Shown: positions 1-9,097 of the stretch, piece by piece
Layout of the letters: the number at the start of each line of letters is the position of its first letter
How positions within the stretch are numbered: the first letter of the stretch is position 1
Assembly (NCBI GenBank): GCA_025370075.1
Contig: CP073016.1
Coordinates: 4,402,001 to 4,466,000, forward strand
Reading direction: 5' to 3'
Source of the DNA: Chryseotalea sp. WA131a
GTDB taxonomy: Bacteria > Bacteroidota > Bacteroidia > Cytophagales > Cyclobacteriaceae
Length of the DNA stretch: 64,000 bases
The notes under the pieces: generated by a model
What the model was told of the DNA's origin: nothing
The model's database searches: none
The model's input: only the letters and a program-made list of their open reading frames with translations
Translations under genes and position numbers: made by a program

Positions 1-103
1 CTTCTTCGCCCCACTCAAACCAATCGACTGGATTGTGTGCATGTTGCAACAGGTAAGGTGAGGTGGAATGGAGGAGGCGGTTTTTGGAAAAGGAGGACGA
101 CAT
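1..103 (-). CDS. DUF255 / YyaL-like thioredoxin-domain protein, N-terminal fragment (runs off window)
   Basis: Reading the minus strand from the ATG at 103 gives about 34 residues up to the left edge. They include NRLLHSTSPYLLQHAHNPV followed by DWFEWGEE. This is the hallmark N-terminus of the DUF255 (YyaL / spermatogenesis-associated protein 20) family, whose members have an N-terminal thioredoxin-like domain and a C-terminal (alpha/alpha)6 barrel and are about 670-700 aa long. Only the extreme N-terminus is present. A plus-strand open frame over the same bases (37-243) is its shadow. The molecular function of the family is not settled. The 104-270 stretch upstream is its leader/promoter region and I see no other gene in it. 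Confidence 0.85.
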   Translation of the reverse strand, partial: MSSSFSKNRLLHSTSPYLLQHAHNPVDWFEWGEE

Positions 104-270
104 GGTTAACCAATCAGTGGCTTTCAAAAATAGCAAATATTAATGAACAGCTTCCCAAGCAAATCGCGTGGCTGAGTTTTAGCTGGGGTGGTGCACTCAG
201 CGAACAAGATGTGATCGTTGCCGCTGGCTGCATGATGGATTAGACGTCAACCCCGCTTGGCGTAAATATA

Positions 271-1275
271 TTATTGGCGGCAGTTATTTTGCTCGTTTAA
301 AAACTTTTGTATTTCTATTTTCATCGTAGTCAGACCAGGTTCTTCATACGGAGCATGTCCACAGTTTTCAAGTATAACTAGTTTCTTCTCACTTTTAATT
401 TTGTCAAAAAACGGTTTACTGGTTTCAAGTGTTGTCCATGTGTCCTTTTCAGGTTGAAGGAACAAAACGCTGCAATCGTCAAACTGTTCAGGTTCTTTGG
501 CGGGTTTGAAAGTCATATAAGTTCTTAAAAAGCGAAGTCTTACTTTGCTTCCACCTGCAAATCGGTCTTGTGAAAAAACCTTTGAGAAATCTTTATCGTT
601 TGTAATTCTGTCCATCTTACTTAACCATTTAATTGGCAGACTTAAATGGTCAGAAATTGGTTTTGTAAAACTTCCAATAGGTAGCCCAATTCGACTCAAA
701 AACTTATTCTTTGACAAGTCGTCTCTTACTTTTTGTTCTCTTGGGTCTGCCAATGTTGTTACAATTATTCCTTTAATTCTTGAATTTTTACTTGCAACTT
801 GATAAGCCAACATTCCACCAACGCTTAACCCAAATAAAACGATTGGCTTTTTGTCCTTCCGATATTCTTCATCAACAAGGTCGGAAACACAATTTACCCA
901 TTCGTCATACTTAATATTTATTTTGTTTGGGTTTTTTGTAAGTCCATAGCCGATTAAATCGGGTGCTAAATACTCGTATCCAAGTTTATTCAGGTAATTA
1001 CCAAAAAAGCCAATTACTCTGCCATTTCCGCCCGCACCATGTAGAATAATCACTTTCACAGGTGAGTCGTCTGCGTTCATTTTGTCTATGTGAATACTGA
1101 AATTTTTCCACTTCCAATATGTTTCAACCGGCAGGTTCGTGTCCTTATATTGTAAATCTTTAGGTAAATAGTCATTGTACTTTTTCCAGTATTCTGTTTG
1201 AGTATAAAGTTCTGGTCGTTTCATTGTTGAGCAAGAATATAAAAACATTGTCAAAAGTAAAATTTTTCCCTGCAT
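271..1275 (-). CDS. alpha/beta-hydrolase fold lipoprotein
   Basis: A protein of about 334 aa with an alpha/beta-hydrolase core. The oxyanion-hole loop is HGAGGNG, the nucleophile elbow is GLSVG (Ser nucleophile), and a late NCGHAP carries the presumed catalytic His. The frame also opens at a GTG at 1296, but I prefer the ATG at 1275 because it begins a short lipoprotein signal (MQGKILLLTMFLYSC) with Cys at position 15. The enzyme would therefore be anchored in the envelope. The substrate is unknown. The start lies about 24 bp from the hairpin repeat at 1299-1360, so any promoter is within or beyond that repeat. Its base composition is AT-rich, like its neighbours in the accessory zone. Confidence 0.75.
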   Translation of the reverse strand: MQGKILLLTMFLYSCSTMKRPELYTQTEYWKKYNDYLPKDLQYKDTNLPVETYWKWKNFSIHIDKMNADDSPVKVIILHGAGGNGRVIGFFGNYLNKLGYEYLAPDLIGYGLTKNPNKINIKYDEWVNCVSDLVDEEYRKDKKPIVLFGLSVGGMLAYQVASKNSRIKGIIVTTLADPREQKVRDDLSKNKFLSRIGLPIGSFTKPISDHLSLPIKWLSKMDRITNDKDFSKVFSQDRFAGGSKVRLRFLRTYMTFKPAKEPEQFDDCSVLFLQPEKDTWTTLETSKPFFDKIKSEKKLVILENCGHAPYEEPGLTTMKIEIQKFLNEQNNCRQ

Positions 1276-1298
1276 ACGGTTCGCTGTAATTGCCACCC

Positions 1299-1360
1299 AT
1301 GTTTGTGTTTCTTCAGTGGTGCGCTTTCGAAGCCGCGTCCTTGCTCTGGCACCAAACGTG
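1299..1360. repeat. junction hairpin repeat R1 (homologous to 13000-13060)
   Basis: GC-rich imperfect inverted repeat between the 3' end of the DinB gene and the start of the hydrolase gene. It shares GTTTGTGTTT, then CAGTGG, then CTTTCGAAGCCGC and a closing CAAACGT with the element at 13000-13060, in the same orientation. Two copies 11.7 kb apart, each just upstream of a minus-strand gene start, suggest a recombination-site-like or cassette-boundary element. That role is inference. Confidence 0.6.
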
Positions 1361-1806
1361 AAACGAAGACAAACCTTTAGACCAATTCGTCACGGCATCA
1401 TTGCAGAAAGCATTTGGTTGTGGGTTCGTTTTTACTTTATTCTTAATTCGGTCGATAATGCTCGTCCTCTTGATAAAGTCAAAGAAATTTGTCCTGCGTG
1501 ATGAGAGTTATGGAAAAGAATATGTGAGAAAAGTCGCATTCTGGAAACTGTTCCAAAAAATGGTGTGTCAGTCGTCAAAGACCAATCCTCATCTTTGGAA
1601 GTGTCTATTAAATTTTCAAGCATTTTATATCCTATATCAATATATAATTTACTTGTTTCAATTTCATAGTCCTGCCCTATGTCTTGCTGTCCCATCGTAG
1701 TATTTTGAATATTGGGCGGAACACCAAGAAAGTAGCCAAACAAATTCATAGTTTCTCCAATATGCCTATAAATAAATCCGATAGAGGCAGTTTCAGTATT
1801 TAACTT

Positions 1807-3107
1807 CATTAGTGGCCATTAAAAGCATTTAAAATGTTCTTTGAAATCTTGATTTACAAGGGTTTAGGCTCTTAAAATGACGGTGACGACTTGAGCCGTA
1901 GATTCGAGAAAAATCGAATTTATGTACTCTGGCAAATATGTTTTCTCTCAGATAAGTCTCTATTTGCCCTCGCGGATATTTGACCGTTGCGTGGACCGTT
2001 ACAAAGGAAACCGATATGTAAAACATTTCACGTGTTGGAACCAGCTGATGTGTATGATGTTCGGTCAACTCTGTGGACGGGATAGCCTTCGGGATCTGCT
2101 CGTCAGCATAATCCCGCACAAGGCAAAGTTCTACCATTTGGGTTTTGGAAAAAGTGTGACCAGGTCAAACCTGCAACTTGCAAACGAGCAAAGGGACTAC
2201 AGGATCTTTGAGGAATTTGCTTACGCGATGATCGATCGGGCAAGATCATGTCCGTTGCCCGATGCTGATTTCACTTTGGAAATCGCTGGACCTGTTTACG
2301 CCTTTGATTCAACGCTCATCGATTTATGCCTTAGCGTTTTCTGGTGGGCTGAATTCCGCACAACAAAAGCGGCTGTTAAAATCCATACCCTCATTGATGT
2401 AAAAACTTCCATCCCATGCTTTGTCCATATCACTGATGGTGCAACCCATGATGTCCATGGCCTGGATGTCCTAAAATACGAAACAGGCGGTTTTTACGTA
2501 CTGGATCGAGGATATGTAGATTTTAAAAGGTTATTTAAGATCAATCAATGCGGGGCATACTTTGTAACGCGTGCCAAGGAGAACTTGGATTTTGTTCGCG
2601 TTAGTTCACGTAAAGTGAAAAAGAAAAAAGGTGTTCTCTGTGACCAGACCATCAATCTCAAAGGCTTCCATTCTTCAGAGAAATATCCAGTGCCTCTTCG
2701 CAGGATAAGGTTTATCGACAAGGAAACAGAAAAACGGTTCGTTTTCATTACCAACAATTTTACGCTTGCCCCAGAAGACATCGCGTTGCTTTACAAGTAT
2801 CGATGGAAGATCGAACTTTTCTTCAAATGGATAAAGCAACACCTGAAAGTGAAATCCTTTTGGGGAACTTCACCTAATGCAGTAAAGGTTCAAATCTATA
2901 CCGCCATCATCACCTATTGTTCAATAGTGATCGTGAAAAGCAAACTCAAATCAACTCGTTCGAATTACGAAATATTGCAAATTCTCAGCGTTGCCTTGCT
3001 CGACAAAATCCCTTTGAAGGAACTCCTGTCAAACCCAAATTATCAAGATGTCAAAGAACAAAACTATATTCAATTAAATTTCGACCTGTTTTAACTGGCC
3101 ACTAATG
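1807..3107 (+). mobile_element. IS4-family insertion sequence, 1301 bp
   Basis: The ends form an inverted repeat: left CATTAGTGGCCATTAAAA, right (complement) CATTAGTGGCCAGTTAAAA. The direct repeat ATTTAACTT occurs at 1798-1806 and 3108-3116, giving a 9-bp target-site duplication. It carries one transposase gene on the plus strand, opposite to the interrupted DinB gene. The intact ends, intact transposase and perfect duplication suggest a fairly recent insertion. Confidence 0.92.
1922..3094 (+). CDS. IS4-family transposase
   Basis: 390 aa. The N-terminal DUF4372-like region is followed by a DDE_Tnp_1 catalytic domain. Visible catalytic residues are Asp129 (YAFDSTLIDL), Asp195 (YVLDRGYVDF) and Glu298 inside the IS4 signature YRWKIELFFKWIKQ (Y-R-E-K). 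The length and the single uninterrupted frame agree with a functional transposase. It lies within the 1807-3107 element and ends 13 bp before the right terminus. Confidence 0.93.
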   Translation: MYSGKYVFSQISLYLPSRIFDRCVDRYKGNRYVKHFTCWNQLMCMMFGQLCGRDSLRDLLVSIIPHKAKFYHLGFGKSVTRSNLQLANEQRDYRIFEEFAYAMIDRARSCPLPDADFTLEIAGPVYAFDSTLIDLCLSVFWWAEFRTTKAAVKIHTLIDVKTSIPCFVHITDGATHDVHGLDVLKYETGGFYVLDRGYVDFKRLFKINQCGAYFVTRAKENLDFVRVSSRKVKKKKGVLCDQTINLKGFHSSEKYPVPLRRIRFIDKETEKRFVFITNNFTLAPEDIALLYKYRWKIELFFKWIKQHLKVKSFWGTSPNAVKVQIYTAIITYCSIVIVKSKLKSTRSNYEILQILSVALLDKIPLKELLSNPNYQDVKEQNYIQLNFDLF

Positions 3108-3377
3108 ATTTAACTTTTATCCTTTGTTCTCATTAGTGACTCTGTCCAAAGCATATGAGTTAGTAGTCATATTTTGAAATAACATTTGTCGAAGTAATTC
3201 CTTTTGACTATTCATATAGATATTTTAATGTCTACCAAAATGACGCACAACAATTGCATAGATGCAACTCCGTTGCACATGCACACCAAATATAAGGAAT
3301 GCACGCAACATCTCTATTTCAAAATTAGGTGCAACCGGGTAAAGTGTAACGCCACTCGCAGTTTGCATTTCGGTAAC

Positions 3378-3452
3378 AAAACCGCATCTTGGTCAGGTTT
3401 TTCCAGAGTTGTTTTTCTAAAGGTTCTTCTGTTATCGCTTTTTTTTGGCCAT
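3378..3452 (-). pseudogene. possible remnant of type I restriction methylase (HsdM) N-terminus
   Basis: From the ATG at 3452 the sequence reads MAKKK and then shifts frame in an A8 run. With one added A it continues AITEEPLEKQLWKNLTKMR, which resembles the start of HsdM proteins (typically MAKK..T..PLEKQLW..ADKLR). Similarity ends after about 25 residues. The flanking 3216-3377 and 3453-3510 hold no other recognisable gene. This is a short match, so it is a suggestion only. Confidence 0.4.
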
Positions 3453-3510
3453 TTGCTTAAAATCAGTTTTCAAGTTAATTGCGGCAAGGCAATGTGTGCA
3501 TTTGCCTTTT

Positions 3511-4012
3511 CTAAAAGCGTTCTCCGAGTTGTCTCAACATCTCAATAGTATCTACAAAATTGATGTTAAATGGAGCACAAGCTTCAGGGATTTTAACTTT
3601 GTTCTTTCGGTCGGGTTAACTTTTTTCGTGAGTCACAATTATTCTATTACCTCTATCTGCATGAGCATATGCGACCAACCAGGCATCAGCTTCATCGGCA
3701 TCAAGAAATTCAGCTATAGCTGTCGGGAAATAATGACCACTTCTGGAATTTGCCCACGTTACGATTTGGCTATAATTCGTAACCACCCCCCGTAGTGTCT
3801 TTGAAAAAACCAACGGGTAAATTATTCTCACACCATGTTTTCAAATCGTCCTGATGGCGGTAGATTTCCTTTTTTACCTTGTCAATGCTTATTATTTTTT
3901 GTTTTTCAGCTAGTTGTCTCACTTTGTCCCAAAAGCTTGTAGCAACGTCCAATGGATAGTTAGCCCGATGCGCCTGAATAAAAAAGTTACTATCGACAAG
4001 GTAGACGCTCAT
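3511..4012 (-). pseudogene. DUF4411 (PIN-like) protein, frameshifted and with internal stop
   Basis: Starts MSVYLVDSNFFIQAHRANYP, the typical PIN-like N-terminus of DUF4411 proteins with an early Asp. The frame is lost at a run of six C (about 3786-3791) and continues one frame over as VVTNYSQIVTWANSRSGHYF, then DEADAWLVAYA and RIIVTHEKS. A TAA at 3617 follows, after which the same frame continues KVKIPEACAPFNINFVDTIE to a stop at 3511. Removing one base gives 501 nt (167 codons), the normal family length. It overlaps the ImmA/IrrE gene by 23 bp. The two are a recurrent toxin-antitoxin-like pair, here with the PIN partner broken. Confidence 0.8.
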
Positions 4013-5150
4013 CTACTAAAAAATGTTTATCGAAAAACCTTTTATAAGTATCTCCTTTCAAACTTGTGAGTTTATAAGCATCACGATATAATAATTGATT
4101 TGTTTTGACTGCTTGATTTATCCGAGCTGCAAATGAGAGACTCAATCTTTTCTTTGTAGTTGCATAGAAGTCTCCACCACCTACTTGACTTTCTTTTTTG
4201 TATTGCAGTTGATTGACGTAATTATTGTAAAAATTGAAGAAAGAAGTCTTATTAATCTTTCCCAAATCCAAAGCCCTACGCGCAATTACAATTTGACTTA
4301 CTTTGAAATATTTTGCAACATATGCAATGTCAGCACGTTCACTCCAAATGCGACTGAAAGAAACCTCAGGAACCAAAAATTCTGCTGCTACTTTGTCACA
4401 AAGTATTTCTGTTGGATCATTTGCTGGAAGTAACTGTCTGAAGTCAAAACCAGCACTATGCCCAGTCCAGATGTGAGCAAGTTCATGAACCATCGTAAAC
4501 AATTGAGCCGCTTTTCCGTCAGCATTATTTACAAACATAAAAGGGGCAGTTTTATCGACAAGCACAAAACCTCGACATTCATCTACTTTTATTGGGCGAC
4601 TTGTGTTATTTTCCACTACTCCATTAAAGACAACAATTATTCCTGCATCTTCAATTTTTTGCGTTAAATGGTCAATTGCAGTTTCTAGTTTTTGGAAAGA
4701 ACTTGCCCATTCATTTTCAAGTCCAAGCACTCTTCTAATGTCGGCAACGATTTCAGCAACATTCTGATTATTGGAATATTTGCCAACAAAAGGAAGGCTT
4801 TCATTGTCGTTATCTTCTAGATAGTCCCGAAGCCAACCTTGTCTTTGTTGCATTAGCATAATTGTGTCGTACACGTTTACACTAACATTTTCAGTAGGTC
4901 TGCCTTTTTGATTGGTCCTGAAGAACGGGATTGGGAGTCTTTCTATTGGTGGTTCGGCTAGAAAAAGGTAGCCAAAAGGTAAATGAACTTTGTGAGAGAA
5001 CCTCTCCAATTGCTTCACAGTCGGTTGTTTTCGGTCTTCTAGCCAGTCAGTAACAGTCGGAAATTTTGCGATAAAGTCCTGCAATTCGTAACCAGCACGC
5101 TGGATAGCCCACGTAATGATGTCCGGTCTAATGTTTACCCCTGTGTTCAT
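3990..5150 (-). CDS. XRE helix-turn-helix + ImmA/IrrE metallopeptidase
   Basis: 386 aa. An N-terminal helix-turn-helix region (about residues 10-60) is followed by a COG2856 ImmA/IrrE domain with the zinc motif HELAH (FTMVHELAHIWTGH, around residue 240) and a downstream Glu-containing helix (CDKVAAEFLVP). Such proteins act as repressor plus protease and usually sit next to a DUF4411 or other toxin gene, as here, with a 23-bp overlap. The frame is intact although its partner is broken. It probably regulates its own promoter, which would lie in 5151-5487, but I see no clear operator. Confidence 0.85.
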   Translation of the reverse strand: MNTGVNIRPDIITWAIQRAGYELQDFIAKFPTVTDWLEDRKQPTVKQLERFSHKVHLPFGYLFLAEPPIERLPIPFFRTNQKGRPTENVSVNVYDTIMLMQQRQGWLRDYLEDNDNESLPFVGKYSNNQNVAEIVADIRRVLGLENEWASSFQKLETAIDHLTQKIEDAGIIVVFNGVVENNTSRPIKVDECRGFVLVDKTAPFMFVNNADGKAAQLFTMVHELAHIWTGHSAGFDFRQLLPANDPTEILCDKVAAEFLVPEVSFSRIWSERADIAYVAKYFKVSQIVIARRALDLGKINKTSFFNFYNNYVNQLQYKKESQVGGGDFYATTKKRLSLSFAARINQAVKTNQLLYRDAYKLTSLKGDTYKRFFDKHFLVDERLPCR

Positions 5151-5487
5151 GAATGCTTAAAAATAGGAATTTTTAGAACCTTTTGACCATTTTTTTGCAA
5201 GTCCACAAGTCGCTCCTTTCTACACTGTAGTAAACACTGGGTTTGGCGGGAAGGTTTGGCTCTTGCCATTGCTGTGGTATCGGGGTGGGTTTGTTCGGCT
5301 ATGGCATGTGCCAAGTACGCGGGCAAGTTGAAGCAAAAATCTTGCCCGAGCCATGTTGGTAACGGTTTGGGTAGTGCCAAAGGTGGCGATTTTTAGCACT
5401 GAACTTTAATAGAATATCAATGCTCAAACATAGCAGAGTGTTCAATAGAATTCCTTTAGCCTTGCTTTTGGCAATACCTTGTTAAAA
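5151..5487. other. cassette-like junction without a gene
   Basis: 337 bp between the S41 gene end and the XRE-ImmA start. It is GC-richer than the flanking genes. It contains GTAACGGTTTGGGTAGTGCC followed 18 bp later by GCACTGAAC, an inverted repeat (AGTGC/GCACT) near a TAACGG box of the kind seen at other junctions of this zone. No plausible reading frame was found on either strand. Confidence 0.45.
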
Positions 5488-6767
5488 TCAGTTTTTATTT
5501 TTTCTTATTAAATCCAATGTAAAATTTATTTGTGTGTCAGTATTATTTAAGAAGTCGTCAAATGTTTGAATGACTTCATAGTCTGGAATAATTCCTCTGT
5601 CGTATTTTTGGTTTTCTTTTTTAGGAACATCTTGTTCTAAATTTACAACTGAAAATGTAATAAGAAGTCTTGATTTTGGTAGTTTATAACTCAAAGGCGT
5701 ATGTCCGTTATGACCATAATATCCTCCCATTGTTTCTTCTCCAATTGTTATGGTGTTTTCATTTCCAGCAAGCATTGCAGCAAAAAGACTACCTGCCGAT
5801 GCTATTCTCGGACTGGTTAATAAGTAAACATTTCCATTGAAGGCATTTTGATTTGGTTTTCTAATTTTATGGTCGTCCGAATTTTCATCTTGATAAAATT
5901 TATTGTTTTGCTCCTTTGGGAAAATAGTTTTAAATTCCTTATTAAATTTTCCAACAAATAATGGTCTAATTAATCTTGGGGCATTGTGGTCAATATATTT
6001 TAACATTGGGATTTTCTTGAAACTAATCCACGCTTCCTTGTTCTCTTGGAAATTTCTGTTAGTCAAGTAAGAGTATGTAATCAAATCATTGGGGTCAGTT
6101 CCGCCTCCATTGTTGCGGACATCAACGATTAAATTTTTAATGCCTTTTGTTTTAATTTCAACAAATGTGCTATCTAAAAATCTTTGATATAGGCTATGTT
6201 CGATTGTCGTTTCGTTTCCTAAATTAAAAGTATGAACAGTGAGAATTCCTGTAAGTGAATCCACTTGCTTGTATTTATACTTTTGATTTTCTTTCAGATC
6301 AGCAAAATAAAATTTGTCTAATGGTATTGAATGTATACTCCAAAAATTTTCATAGTATTTTTTGTAGCCAACGCTTTCAATATTTTTAGTTTCTATCTGT
6401 TTTGAATTTGGTTTAAAATAGCTTACCGTGAAATTTTGAGATAATCCAAAATTAAGTCGATAATACTTTGGGAAATTTTTCATTAAACCGACTCTTTTAC
6501 CTGTTGAATTTTTTCCGTCAGTCGTGTAGTATTTGTAAAGTTCAGGGATGATTTTATAAACATCTATGTCGTTAATAGCCAAAATTTCTGAACCCAAAGG
6601 AATTTCTTTGCCATCAATATTTATAAGCCATTTTTCATCAATCCATTTTATCGGAAATGGAAAATATCCAAATTTTTCTTCTCGTAAGTAATCAGTATAT
6701 TTTTTGGGTAAAGAAACTTCGTTGTGAAGACTTCCTTCAAAGTCTGAAATAGTACATATCAAATTAT

Positions 6768-8019
6768 GGGCATCTCTAAAAACCCGTTTTAAATTTTTTC
6801 ACTTCCTAGTTTATCGAATTTGTTCTTTGCAATCTTAAAAAATAGTGATTAAGGGCTCTTTTGACTTTTTCTTTTCACCCTTGGCAGGATGATGATTGAC
6901 CATTTGGTCAAACTATCGGCCATTCAAGTTCACTTTTATCTGCGTTAGCCTGAACAAATTGTAGGTGAGGTTCATTAAACCAATCGTTGCTTTGGCCCTC
7001 ACAAAGTTTCGGCATCGGATATACATTCGGTTCATCGAGTTGGTCATGAACCCAAAAATGTGCTCCACTCTTGCCCTTGTCTTTGATTTCTTCTTGTTGC
7101 GCTTTTGCTGCGCATTGGTAAGGGGTTTATTGCGGTATCCTTTTTCATGGATCATGGAGGTCATATTTTTTCCGTTCAACTCTTTTTCAATTTTCTCACT
7201 CCGATAAGCACTATCAGCATATACTTTTTGTCCGCGATCCCTTTTGTCAATCAATGGTCCAATCATTTCACTATCGTGAACATTGGCAGGGGTTACCTTA
7301 TAACCCGTAATGAGTTTGGTGCGCGCATCGGCTTTCACATGGTCTTTATACCCATAGTAACTTTTTCCATTGTGCGTAACCCATTTGGCATCAATATCTT
7401 TCTGGCGTAGCTTGTTTTCTTTATCTTTCCAATCTGGGGGAATAATCCCCTCATTGAGTTGTTGGTTCTCATCGCGGCTGTTTCGTTGAATAGGGACTTC
7501 CACAATGGAGGCATCTATCATTCGGCCTTTGTTAAGAATTACACCCCGTTGGCTCAAGGTTTTATCCAGCAAGGAAAACAATTTCTCCACCATCTTGCCT
7601 TTGGCAAGTTCATTTTTAAAGTTCCAGATTGTTTTGGCATCGGGCACCGTATCAGATATGGTCAACCCTAAAAAACGCATGAACGATAAACGATCTAAAA
7701 TCGCATATTCCGTGCCGTCATCGCTTAAATTATAATAGCGCTGCAAAATCAATATTTTGAACATCATCAGATAATCAAAGGAAGGGCGACCGCCTTGGCT
7801 TCTGTCTTTTCCCGATTCAAAATGTGCCTCCAAGGGTTTGCGGAAAATCCCAAAGTCAATGTGGGCTTGCAATTTTAACAATGGGTCGTTTTGCTTACCG
7901 ATTTTATCCAACCGAAACTGCTCATCAAATAATCCTCTCGATTTATTTTTCATCTATTTTCTCCTTTTTCTCAAGAAACAAAATTTACAGATAATTTCGT
8001 AGGGTTTTTAGAGATACCC
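6768..8019 (-). mobile_element. IS5-family insertion sequence, 1252 bp
   Basis: Terminal inverted repeats are GGGCATCTCTAAAAACCC (left) and GGGTATCTCTAAAAACCC (right complement), 17 of 18 identical. The target duplication TTAT occurs at 6764-6767 and 8020-8023. The transposase gene is on the minus strand, in the same direction as the interrupted peptidase gene. The ends and duplication size fit the IS5 family. Confidence 0.95.
6913..7953 (-). CDS. IS5-family transposase
   Basis: 346 aa. The N-terminal DUF772-type region (GGRPSFDYLMMFKILILQRY) is followed by a DDE domain: first Asp in GRMIDASIVEVP, second in VYADSAYRSEK, and Glu in KTRARVEHIFGFM. The length is normal and the frame intact. It occupies most of the element between the terminal repeats at 6768 and 8019. 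Confidence 0.94.
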   Translation of the reverse strand: MKNKSRGLFDEQFRLDKIGKQNDPLLKLQAHIDFGIFRKPLEAHFESGKDRSQGGRPSFDYLMMFKILILQRYYNLSDDGTEYAILDRLSFMRFLGLTISDTVPDAKTIWNFKNELAKGKMVEKLFSLLDKTLSQRGVILNKGRMIDASIVEVPIQRNSRDENQQLNEGIIPPDWKDKENKLRQKDIDAKWVTHNGKSYYGYKDHVKADARTKLITGYKVTPANVHDSEMIGPLIDKRDRGQKVYADSAYRSEKIEKELNGKNMTSMIHEKGYRNKPLTNAQQKRNKKKSKTRARVEHIFGFMTNSMNRMYIRCRNFVRAKATIGLMNLTYNLFRLTQIKVNLNGR

Positions 8020-8258
8020 TTATAAAACTCTCTGTAAGATTTAATTTTTTCAATTTGAAGATTGCCCCAATTATAAATACTGTCAATCGATTGTGGGGTT
8101 CGGTATTTATAAAGTCCAGAATTGGCTTCCTTTGATATTTGTTTAAAAATTTCAAAATCTTGTCTTATCTTCTTGTGCGAAATAGGTTCATCAATTGATT
8201 GTCCATTTGCAAGAAATGAAATTAAAAGTATAAGAATTATTGAGATTATTTTATGCAT

Positions 8259-8442
8259 CGTTCGGTTTTCCAAAATTGGTGCTAGCGATTTGTGCCCATG
8301 TCAATAGCGGGATTTTGAAACTGTGTCTTTGTCACACGTGCTGAAACGAAATGTAAAAACTAAACTTCAACTTAACGTGTATCCGCAGCTGGCATAGGAC
8401 ACATTGTTGCCAACAGTTGGACTTCACAATTGTCCACCGTAA
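8259..8442. other. cassette-like junction without a gene
   Basis: Spacer between the S41 start and the SDR remnant. It includes TTAACGTGTATCC and GGACACATTGTT, arms of an imperfect inverted repeat around 8375-8410, again at a TAACG box. No gene is seen. Confidence 0.4.
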
Positions 8443-9097
8443 CTATTTCTTTGTTGAAACTGTCCAACTAATGAACTCTTGAAAAATTCCGTCCCAATTG
8501 TCTTGTGTCTTACCATATCATTTGGGCACTATAAAAAAAATTGCTTTTTGTTATGCCTGGCTCAATTATTTTTAACGCCAATACCAAGATGTTTAAGTTC
8601 ATAGTTTAGACTCTCTGAAAATCCTTCAACAGCCCACTTTGTACTGTGAAATATACTGTATAAAGGATATGTCATTAGTCCTCCAATGGTAGAAACATTG
8701 ATAATTAGGCCAGAATTATTTGATCGAAAATAAGGAAGGATTTCCTGAATAACATTCATCAGTCCAAAAATATTTACATCGAACATGCTTTGTCTTTGTG
8801 TGATTGTTGAGAGTTCAAATGCTCCGTAGCCCCCAAAACCAGCATTGTTTACCACACATCAATATTTTGGGTCATTGACAATACCAATGCAATACCATTT
8901 TCTATACTTTGATTATCGCTTCCATCAAGTGTTACTGGTATGATGTTTTCCGGGTGCTCATTTATGAGTCCTTTTATATTTCGCATAGTAGCAAATACTT
9001 TCCAGTTGTTTTTGGCAAAGTGGTTTACAGTTGCATTGCCTATGCCCGATTATGTACCTGTAATCAGAATACTTTTTGTCGTTTTATTTTTTTGCAT
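8443..9097 (-). pseudogene. short-chain dehydrogenase/reductase, decayed
   Basis: The start at 9097 gives MQKNKTTKSILITGT, then a TAA, then SGIGNATVNHFAKNNWKVFA. The cofactor motif TGxxxGIG is thus interrupted by the stop. A one-base loss near 8855 precedes VNNAGFGGYGAFELS (NNAG motif). The catalytic region YSIFHSTKWAVEGFSESL follows, with a likely Tyr/His change in YxxxK. Another one-base insertion after GIGV precedes IIEPGITKSNFF, and a further shift leads to QDNWDGIFQEFISWTVSTKK. At least one stop and three frameshifts make it a pseudogene. It overlaps the upstream monooxygenase-like gene by 14 bp. Confidence 0.85.

Larger units (their letters stand above)
1432..3215 (-). pseudogene. DinB-family protein, interrupted by IS4-family element and a stop codon
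   Basis: The C-terminal part (1806 to 1432) contains FIYRHIGETMNLFGYFLG and FSHILFHNSHHAGQI, typical of DinB/DfsB-like four-helix metalloenzymes with His ligands. The N-terminal part lies on the other side of the IS, starting with ATG at 3215 (MNSQKELLRQMLFQNM). Removing the IS and one 9-bp target duplication gives 474 nt, exactly 158 codons, in one frame, interrupted only by a TAA at 3117-3119. The ATG at 1807-1809 that seems to start the downstream part belongs to the IS end and is fortuitous. The gene is therefore doubly broken. The biological role of this DinB subgroup is unknown; some DinB proteins are thiol-dependent transferases. Confidence 0.85.
5488..8258 (-). pseudogene. S41-family peptidase (tail-specific protease type), split by IS5-family element
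   Basis: The 5' part (8258-8020) begins MHKIISIILILLISFLANGQ, a clear signal peptide. The 3' part (6767-5488) carries the S41 core, with RNNGGGTDPNDL and SPRIASAGSLFAAML (Ser nucleophile in the SAG motif). Deleting the IS and one copy of the 4-bp duplication joins ...REFYN and LICTISDFEGS and yields 1515 nt, exactly 505 codons with no stop. The gene was therefore intact before insertion. The protein would have been exported to the periplasm or surface. The TTG-started frame at 6762 is only the 3' remnant. Confidence 0.92.

Noticed and set aside
37..243. Plus-strand open frame of 68 codons at the left edge
   Set aside because: The minus strand of the same bases encodes the highly characteristic DUF255 N-terminus (SPYLLQHAHNPVDW), so the plus frame is a shadow.
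3204..3795. Two plus-strand frames of 114-116 codons
   Set aside because: They run antisense across the DinB N-terminus, HsdM-like remnant and DUF4411 gene and have no recognisable motif; the minus-strand readings are clearly better.
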